Assembly (NCBI GenBank): GCA_910584485.1
Contig: CAJUAV010000005.1
Span: forward strand, 1-37,003
Reading direction: 5' to 3'
DNA from: an uncultured Alistipes sp.
Lineage (GTDB): Bacteria > Bacteroidota > Bacteroidia > Bacteroidales > Rikenellaceae
DNA length: 37,003 nt
Shown: positions 30,700-37,003 of the stretch, in pieces
Layout of the letters: each line of letters starts with the position of its first letter
Numbering within the stretch: the stretch's first letter is position 1
The notes under the pieces: model-generated
The model's input: the letters and a program-made list of their open reading frames with translations, nothing else
Databases searched by the model: none
Told to the model about the DNA's origin: nothing
Position numbers and translations under genes: made by a program

Positions 30700-32076
30700 A
30701 TGCAGAACAACTCCCGAAATACCTCCCTTCCGCTCCGCCTGCTGGCCCCCGTGCTGGCCGGATTCTTCGTCATCGGCTTCTGCGACATGGTCGCTCCCGT
30801 CTCGGCGCACATCGCCGTCGAGTGTACCGTGCCGTGGCAGCGGACGGCCGTCGTTTTCCTGCCCTCGATGGTCTTTCTGTGGTTCCTGCTGCTGGCGACC
30901 CCCGTGGCGGCGGCGATGCGCCGCGTAGGCCGCAAGCGGGTCGCGATGGCGGGCTACGGCCTCACCTTCGCGGGGCTCGCGATTCCTTTCCTGGCGGGCC
31001 GCGGCTGCGCCGTGGGGTGGTATTTCGTCGGCTTCGGCCTCCTCGGCATCGGCAATACGGTGCTGCAGGTGGCCGTCAATCCGATGCTCGCCTGCCTCGC
31101 GCCGCCCGAACGGATGAGCGGCTACCTCACCGTGGGGCAGATCTTCCGCAATACCTCGCTGCTGCTGGTCGCGCCGCTCGTGACGCTTGCCACAACGTGG
31201 TTCGGCTCATGGAACCTGCTGCTGCCCCTCTATGCCGTGCTGACGCTCGTCGCCGCCGCCTGGATGCAGCTGACCCGCATCCCCGACTCCTATGCGGATC
31301 TGGTCGGCGAGCTCCCGCAGCGGGCTGCCGACGGACTTTCCGCTTCTTCGGACGCGGCCGCCCCGTCGGGCTTCTCCGCTTCGGACCGATCCGCCTCGGA
31401 GCACCCTGCCCCCGTCGTGCGTCCCGCCTCGTCGGCAGCTTCTTCGGATGCTTTCGATCCGTCGGTGCGTTCCGTCTCGGCGGCCGCCTGCTTCCGCCTG
31501 CTGCGGCTGCCGCTCGTGCGCATCGGCACGCTCGGCGTGGCCCTCTTCATCATGGCCGACGTGGCGAACGGCTTCCTCTCGGCGCGGTTGATCCCCGATC
31601 CCTCGTCGCTGCTCACCTCGACGGGCTACTATGCCTGCCGCATCGTCGGCACGCTCGTCGGCGCCCGCCTGCTGCAACGCATGCCGGAGCGCCGCTACCT
31701 GCGTCTGAACCTCGCTGCGGCCCTGCTGCTCACGGCGGCCCTCCTCGTCGTGCGCGATATCGGGGCGATCTACGCCTGCATGGGACTGCTCGGCTTCACC
31801 TTCGCGGGGCTCTTCCCCGCCTTCTATGCCGTGGCGACGAAGGGCGCGGGACGCGAAGCCGACGGCGCCGCGGGGCTCCTCGTGATGGCCATCTCGGCAG
31901 GCGCCCTCTCGGGCCCCGCCTGCGGGTTGCTGATCGGTCTGGCGGGCGACGCGCACGTCGGAATGTTTTTTGCGGGAGCCTGTCTCGTCGGCATGTGGCT
32001 GCTGACGCGCCGCCTCCCGCGTACCTGTGAATCCGCGACGGGCGCGCTCCCGTCGGACAACACCGAAACTGCATGA
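30700..32076 (+). CDS. MFS transporter (FHS/sugar-symporter-like)
   Basis: A 458-aa major-facilitator transporter with about 12 membrane helices in two halves. The segment GNTVLQVAVNPML (118-130) resembles the helix motif of the fucose/glucose-galactose symporter group common in Bacteroidetes. The conserved RxGRK-type loop after helix 2 is present (RRVGRKR). The central loop (about 207-262) is expanded with Ser/Ala/Pro, likely a disordered linker. Substrate not predictable. It is the first gene of a six-gene operon; its stop overlaps the next start (ATGA, 4 bases), so the pair is translationally coupled. Confidence 0.85.
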   Translation: MQNNSRNTSLPLRLLAPVLAGFFVIGFCDMVAPVSAHIAVECTVPWQRTAVVFLPSMVFLWFLLLATPVAAAMRRVGRKRVAMAGYGLTFAGLAIPFLAGRGCAVGWYFVGFGLLGIGNTVLQVAVNPMLACLAPPERMSGYLTVGQIFRNTSLLLVAPLVTLATTWFGSWNLLLPLYAVLTLVAAAWMQLTRIPDSYADLVGELPQRAADGLSASSDAAAPSGFSASDRSASEHPAPVVRPASSAASSDAFDPSVRSVSAAACFRLLRLPLVRIGTLGVALFIMADVANGFLSARLIPDPSSLLTSTGYYACRIVGTLVGARLLQRMPERRYLRLNLAAALLLTAALLVVRDIGAIYACMGLLGFTFAGLFPAFYAVATKGAGREADGAAGLLVMAISAGALSGPACGLLIGLAGDAHVGMFFAGACLVGMWLLTRRLPRTCESATGALPSDNTETA

Positions 32077-32681
32077 AACACGGACTGAAACGGATCGCGA
32101 CCTGCGCCCTCTTCGCGGCGCTCTTCGCAGGATGGCCCTCGCAGGGGCTGTGCCGCAAACTCCCCGTCGAGTGGGGCGTGATGGCGGGCATCAACGTGCC
32201 GGGGTACTCGACCGACGCAACCGACGCGGAGGTCAAAAACCGCATGGGCTGGCAGGCGGGTCTCTTCGCCTCGATCAAACTGGGACTGGTCTCGATCGAT
32301 CCCCAGCTCTTCTACGTGCACCAGAAATTCCGCCTGCACGCCGACGACGACACCTACCGCCTCAAGGCGCGTTCGGTCGATCTGCCCGTAACGGTCTCGC
32401 TGCGCCCGCTGCCGCTGCTGCGGCTCTATGCGGGGCCCGTCGTGACCCTCTCGGAGAACTGCCGCCGCATGGGCGGCGGGCATACGCAGCAGGTGGACCG
32501 CGTCCGCTCGACGATCTCCTACACGGCGGGTGTTGCCGTCAAGCCGCTGCGCCACCTCTTTTTCGACCTGCGCTACAACGGCCAGTTCCGCCGCCGCAAG
32601 CACATCGACCTGCGCGACGGCTACCGCCTGCACGATCTGGACAGCTACAGCGTCGCCCTGAACATCGGTTACCTCTTTTGA
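32073..32681 (+). CDS. Outer-membrane beta-barrel protein (PorT-like), copy 1
   Basis: A 202-aa exported protein. Signal peptide to about residue 27 (MKHGLKRIATCALFAALFAG). It then follows the pattern of eight-stranded outer-membrane barrels: WGVMAGINVPGYS at the first strand, GWQAGLF, an IDPQLFYVHQKFRL strand, SVDLPVTV, LRLYAGPVVT, then FFDLRYNGQF and the C-terminal strand NIGYLF with a terminal Phe. It overlaps the MFS gene by 4 bases and lies 11 bases before a paralogue sharing the same framework. Role unknown; a small porin or structural barrel are the alternatives. Confidence 0.85.
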   Translation: MKHGLKRIATCALFAALFAGWPSQGLCRKLPVEWGVMAGINVPGYSTDATDAEVKNRMGWQAGLFASIKLGLVSIDPQLFYVHQKFRLHADDDTYRLKARSVDLPVTVSLRPLPLLRLYAGPVVTLSENCRRMGGGHTQQVDRVRSTISYTAGVAVKPLRHLFFDLRYNGQFRRRKHIDLRDGYRLHDLDSYSVALNIGYLF

Positions 32682-32692
32682 ATCGACATACC

Positions 32693-33301
32693 ATGAAACG
32701 TACACTCTTCGCACTCTTCGCCGCCGCACTGGTGCTGGCCGCTTCGTCCGCCGAAGCCCGTCGCCCCGCCGTGCGGTGGGGCATCCTGGGCGGTCTGAAC
32801 GCCTCCGACTATTCGTTCCGCGACAACCGCGCCGACATCGAAAACAAGCTGGGCTGGCAGCTGGGCCTCATGACCTCGCTCGATTTCGCCCGCTTCTCGA
32901 TCGAGCCGCAGGTGATCTACATGCACCAGACATTCCGCTACGCCAACGTGGGCGAAAAGCGGTCGGCGACCCTCAAAAGCCGCTCGATCGACCTGCCGAT
33001 CCTCGTCGCCTTCGACGTGCTGGGGCCCGTGCGCCTCTTCGCGGGTCCCGTCGTGACGGTGATGAACAAGTGCCGCGGGGGAGGCGGGGTCTTCGAGGAG
33101 TCCGAGGGGTTCAGCCTTTCGAGCCTGCGTTCGACCTGCTCCTACACGCTGGGTGTCGAACTGCGCTTTATGAAGCATTTTCGCGCCGACCTGCGCTACA
33201 ACGGCCAGTTCAAGGCCAAGAACCATGTCCGCATGCCCGATGGGCTGGAGGGGAAGATGCGCCAGCACTCCGTCTCGCTCAACGTCGGTTATTTCTTTTA
33301 G
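32693..33301 (+). CDS. Outer-membrane beta-barrel protein (PorT-like), copy 2
   Basis: A 202-aa paralogue of the preceding protein, with the same length and strand order. Signal peptide to about residue 22 (SSAEA). Matching blocks: WGILGGLNASDYS, GWQLGLM, IEPQVIYMHQTFRY, SIDLPILV, VRLFAGPVVT, DLRYNGQF and the C-terminal NVGYFF. Identity is moderate, so the duplication is old. The region between the fifth and sixth strands differs most (NKCRGGGGVFEESEGF here versus NCRRMGGGHTQQVD before), which suggests an external loop. It lies 3 bases before the PhoH-like gene. Confidence 0.85.
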   Translation: MKRTLFALFAAALVLAASSAEARRPAVRWGILGGLNASDYSFRDNRADIENKLGWQLGLMTSLDFARFSIEPQVIYMHQTFRYANVGEKRSATLKSRSIDLPILVAFDVLGPVRLFAGPVVTVMNKCRGGGGVFEESEGFSLSSLRSTCSYTLGVELRFMKHFRADLRYNGQFKAKNHVRMPDGLEGKMRQHSVSLNVGYFF

Positions 33302-33304
33302 CCC

Positions 33305-34300
<996 letters not shown>

Positions 34301-34305
34301 ACCTT

Positions 34306-35772
34306 ATGGACAGAAATCTGAAAGCGCTGCAACCGGCGCTCGTCTGGAAACATTTCGCCGAGATCGCGCGCATTCCGCGTCCCTCGTCGCACGAGGAGCG
34401 GATCCGCCGCTACGTCCTCGATTTCGCCGCGGCGCACGGCCTCGCCTGCCGCGAGGATGCCGCCCACAACGTCTACGTCGCCAAACCCGCGACGGCGGGG
34501 ATGGAGAACCGCAAGGGGGTGATCCTCCAGGCGCACCTCGACATGGTGCCGCAGAAGAACAACGACAAGCTCTTCGATTTCGAGAACGACCCGATCGACG
34601 CTTACATCGACGGCGAATGGGTGACGGCCGACGGCACGACGCTCGGCGCCGACAACGGCATCGGCGTGGCGGCCATCCTGGCCGTGCTGGAGGACGATAC
34701 GCTGGTGCACGGTCCGCTGGAGGCGCTCTTCACGGCGACCGAGGAGACGGGCATGGACGGCGCCTTCGGCCTCGAAGCGGGGCTGCTCAAGGGCGACATC
34801 CTGCTGAACCTCGACTCGGAGAGCGAGGGCGAACTCTACGTCGGCTGCGCGGGCGGTCTCGACGCCTCGACGACCTTCGAATACGCCTCCGAAGCGGCTC
34901 CCGCCGCGGGTTGCACGGCCCTGCGCATCGTCGTCAAGGGGATGAAGGGGGGCCACTCGGGCATCCAGATCGGCTACCAGCGCGCCAATGCCAACAAGGT
35001 GCTCTTCCGCTTCCTGCTCGGGGCGTCGGAGCGGCATGCGCTGCGGCTCGCCTCGGTCGACGGCGGCGGCCTGCGCAACGCCATCCCGCGCGAGGCCGAA
35101 GCGGTCGTCGTCGTGCCGACGGAGGCGCGTGCGGCGCTGGTCGGCGAGCTGGCCGCTTTCGAGCGGACGATCGTCGCCGAGTATGCGGGGATCGAGGATG
35201 CGATCGCGATCTTCGCCGAGGAGGTGCCGATGCCCGCCGAGGTGCTGCCCGCAGCCGCGGCCGACGCCCTCGTGAAGGCGGTCGTCGCCTGCCCCGACGG
35301 CGTGCAGCGCATGTCGACGGCCATGGCGGGGCTCGTGCAGACCTCGACCAACCTGGCGCGCGTCGTCTCGGACGGCCGCACGGTGAAGGTGCAGTCGCTG
35401 CTGCGTTCGTCGGTGCGCTCCGAGAAGGAGGCGCTGGGCGCAGCCATGGCGGCGCTCTTCTCGCTGGCGGGTGCCGCGACGGAGCTCACGGGAAGCTACG
35501 ACGGCTGGAACCCCAACATGCAGTCGCCGATTCTGGCCGCCATGACCGCTTCGTACGAAGCGCTGTACGGCCGCAAACCGCTCGTGACGGCGATCCACGC
35601 CGGTCTCGAATGCGGCATCATCGGCAGCAAATACCCCGAGCTGGACATGATTTCGTTCGGCCCGACGATCTGCTACCCCCACTCGCCCGACGAGAAGGTC
35701 GAGATCGCCTCCGTGGCGAAGTTCTACGACTTTTTGGTCCGCACGCTCGGTGCGATCCCCGTAAAGGCCTGA
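34306..35772 (+). CDS. pepD: Aminoacyl-histidine dipeptidase (peptidase D, M20)
   Basis: A 488-aa cytosolic metallodipeptidase (M20C) acting on Xaa-His and other dipeptides. Metal-site motifs: QAHLDMVPQ with His77 and Asp79, GADNGIGVA with the bridging Asp116, and TATEETGMDGA with the catalytic/metal Glu pair at 146-147. The C-terminal HAGLECGI holds a further conserved His. A dimerisation lid domain occupies about 185-390. Length matches E. coli PepD. It lies 5 bases after phoH-like and 4 bases before the lipid kinase gene, so it is clearly co-transcribed. Confidence 0.95.
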   Translation: MDRNLKALQPALVWKHFAEIARIPRPSSHEERIRRYVLDFAAAHGLACREDAAHNVYVAKPATAGMENRKGVILQAHLDMVPQKNNDKLFDFENDPIDAYIDGEWVTADGTTLGADNGIGVAAILAVLEDDTLVHGPLEALFTATEETGMDGAFGLEAGLLKGDILLNLDSESEGELYVGCAGGLDASTTFEYASEAAPAAGCTALRIVVKGMKGGHSGIQIGYQRANANKVLFRFLLGASERHALRLASVDGGGLRNAIPREAEAVVVVPTEARAALVGELAAFERTIVAEYAGIEDAIAIFAEEVPMPAEVLPAAAADALVKAVVACPDGVQRMSTAMAGLVQTSTNLARVVSDGRTVKVQSLLRSSVRSEKEALGAAMAALFSLAGAATELTGSYDGWNPNMQSPILAAMTASYEALYGRKPLVTAIHAGLECGIIGSKYPELDMISFGPTICYPHSPDEKVEIASVAKFYDFLVRTLGAIPVKA

Positions 35773-35776
35773 CGCG

Positions 35777-36754
35777 GTGGAGCCGATCGAACAAAAGTGG
35801 TTCGTCATCGTCAATCCCGTGGTCGGTCACGGCCGCGGGCTGGACGATTTCCCGCTCATCTCGCGCCTGCTGCGCGAGGCGGGCATCCATGCCGAGCCCG
35901 TTTTCACGGAGCACAAGTTCCATGCGACGGAGCTGACCGTGACGGCCGTCCGCGAGGGATACCGCCGCATCCTGGTCGTCGGTGGCGACGGCACGCTGCA
36001 CGAGGTGGTGAACGGCCTCTTCATCCAGCAGGAGGTCGCCCCGAGCGAGGTGCTGCTGGCGATGGTTCCCGTGGGGACCGACAGCGACTGGGCCCGTTCG
36101 TTCGGCACCTCGACCCGCTATCAGGATGCCGTGCGCAACATCGCCGAGGGGTATTCGTTCCTGCAGGACGTGGGGGTGGTGAGCTACGAGGAGGCCCATT
36201 TCCGCCAGACGCGCTACGTGGTCAACGTGGCGGGCGTGGGCTTCGACAGCGCGCTGCTGCGCCGCATCACCCACCTCAAGAAGAAGGGGCGCCTGAACTG
36301 CCTGCGGCGGTTGTGGTGCGTCCTGTCGACCTATTTCGGCTACAAGGCGACGGGCATCAAGATCTGGGTCGACGGACACCGCCTCTACAACGGGCTGCTC
36401 TTCTCGATCGCCCTCGGCATCTGCAAATACGACGGCGGCATGAACCGCCTGCCCGATGCCGTGGCCGACGACGGGCTGTGGGATCTGTCGCTCGTCAAGC
36501 CGATCCATTTCTGGCATGTGCTCTTCCGCTTCCGTTACCTCTACAACGGCGATATCTACCGCATCCGCCATGTGCGCCACTCGCGCGGCAGCCGCGTGCG
36601 GATCGAATCGTCGCCCGAGGTCTCGGTGGAGGTCGACGGCGAACTGCTGGGCGAGACGCCGCTCGAGTTCTCGATCCTGCCGCGCGCCATCCGCGTGGTG
36701 GTGAGCCGCAGCTTCTACGAGCGGTCGATCGAACGGGCGGCGAAAAGAGGGTGA
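35777..36754 (+). CDS. Diacylglycerol-kinase-family lipid kinase
   Basis: A 325-aa DAGK_cat protein that phosphorylates a lipid such as diacylglycerol or a sphingoid base. The ATP motif GGDGT is at 69-73, preceded by NPVVGHG at 13-19. The second conserved loop reads GTDSDWARSFG at 100-110 where most relatives have GTGNDFAR. The aspartates are kept, but Gly and Asn are replaced. A C-terminal beta-sandwich has VEVDGELL near 286. The start is GTG at 35777; no in-frame ATG lies near enough to keep the N-terminal strand. In Bacteroidetes such kinases are candidates in sphingolipid or phospholipid turnover. It is the last gene of the operon; a terminator follows at 36781. Confidence 0.9.
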   Translation: MEPIEQKWFVIVNPVVGHGRGLDDFPLISRLLREAGIHAEPVFTEHKFHATELTVTAVREGYRRILVVGGDGTLHEVVNGLFIQQEVAPSEVLLAMVPVGTDSDWARSFGTSTRYQDAVRNIAEGYSFLQDVGVVSYEEAHFRQTRYVVNVAGVGFDSALLRRITHLKKKGRLNCLRRLWCVLSTYFGYKATGIKIWVDGHRLYNGLLFSIALGICKYDGGMNRLPDAVADDGLWDLSLVKPIHFWHVLFRFRYLYNGDIYRIRHVRHSRGSRVRIESSPEVSVEVDGELLGETPLEFSILPRAIRVVVSRSFYERSIERAAKRG

Positions 36755-36780
36755 CAGGCGCTCGCCGCGACAGACAAGGC

Positions 36781-36823
36781 GACAGCCCGCAGCCGTTTGA
36801 TCCGGCTGCGGGCTGTCGTTGTT
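36781..36823 (+). terminator. Terminator of the MFS-phoH-pepD operon
   Basis: A perfect 15-bp stem (36781-36795 with 36803-36817) around a 7-base loop, followed by GTTGTTTG. A very stable hairpin with a modest T content. Confidence 0.85.
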
Positions 36824-36841
36824 TGCTCGTTCGGGGGCGGT

Positions 36842-37003
36842 TGGCGGACGACGTAAAATCGTATGCAGTGCGGCAGAGGGCTGAATAAGAGCCCGTGGCG
36901 AACGGTGTGAAATCGTACGCAGTACGGCGGGCCGAAGCCTCGGCGCGCGGAGGCCCGCAACTCGCGTCCGCTTGTGCGTGCGCTCCGCAGGCTTCAGCCC
37001 GAA
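36842..37003 (+). repeat. Intergenic hairpin-repeat cluster 5 (runs off the end)
   Basis: Two copies, 54 bases apart, of a flank plus hairpin module: GTAT/GTGC (36861-36864, 36868-36871) and GTAC/GTAC (36915-36918, 36922-36925), both with loop GCA. The second is followed by GGCGGGCCGAAGC (36926-36938) and a long hairpin to GGCCCGC near 36958. A CTCCGCAGGCTTCAGCCCGAA segment ends the window. No gene seen. Confidence 0.75.

Noticed and set aside
27831..30935. A 1,034-codon open frame overlapping the antiporter
   Set aside because: Arg/Pro/His-rich shadow. The antiporter frame has clear membrane helices and USP-like domains.

Overview
The window looks like a chromosomal segment of a GC-rich member of the Bacteroidales, most like Alistipes/Rikenellaceae. 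The lineage call rests on several things seen in the sequence. Promoters follow the Bacteroidetes pattern TTG/TTTG, 19-20 bases, TAnnTTTG. The two tRNA genes do not encode CCA. The families present are typical of the phylum: a DUF5686 outer-membrane protein with a CarboxypepD_reg-like domain, a fimbrillin-like lipoprotein, a C10 (streptopain-type) peptidase, and an LspA with the long Bacteroidetes insert. The genus is inference; no rRNA gene or other phylogenetic marker was compared.

Layout. 1-1305: ribosomal protein operon rpsF-rpsR-rplI with promoter and terminator. 1306-3318: a repeat cluster, a minus-strand nucleotidyltransferase/HEPN-like gene, a candidate unassigned structured RNA on the minus strand, and a second repeat cluster. 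3319-7181: a large YfhO-family membrane protein, divergent from a trans-polyprenyl diphosphate synthase. 7472-9981: a compact YtrA-type operon (ABC ATPase, membrane protein, GntR regulator, small exported protein) with its promoter and a probable operator. 10138-13686: an exported protein with a long Ala/Pro linker, divergent from ftsY-rimO. 14252-17077: a small coiled-coil gene, zapA, a probable 6S RNA, and rny. 17091-20977: the densest repeat cluster, then a secreted C10 peptidase and a lipoprotein. 21034-24260: manA, tRNA-Leu(UAG) on the minus strand, an FAD-dependent oxidoreductase, and a small RNA with its own promoter and terminator. 24404-28074: DUF5686 protein, lspA, tRNA-Leu(CAG). 28085-36823: a CPA2-type cation/proton antiporter, divergent from a tightly packed six-gene operon (MFS transporter, two paralogous outer-membrane barrels, PhoH-like ATPase, pepD, diacylglycerol-kinase-family lipid kinase). 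36842-37003: another repeat cluster that runs off the end.

Most genes are housekeeping: translation, SRP targeting, division, RNA turnover, isoprenoid and lipid metabolism. The most unusual content lies between genes. At least fifteen copies of a hairpin module are spread over five intergenic clusters, all in the same (+) orientation. The stem sequence changes from copy to copy while pairing is kept, and a near-constant GGCGGGCCGAAGC or GGCAGCCCGCAGC segment follows. That segment opens a second hairpin whose arms also change together, and often a third. This is what a structure-selected element looks like, and I do not recognise it as a named family. The other main intergenic observations are the candidate minus-strand RNA at 2752-2906, the promoter-to-terminator small RNA at 24170-24260, and an operator-like dyad at 7560-7583 that links the GntR gene to its own operon. 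Three genes (YfhO, the Ala/Pro-linker protein and the MFS transporter) carry low-complexity Ala-rich expansions between conserved parts.
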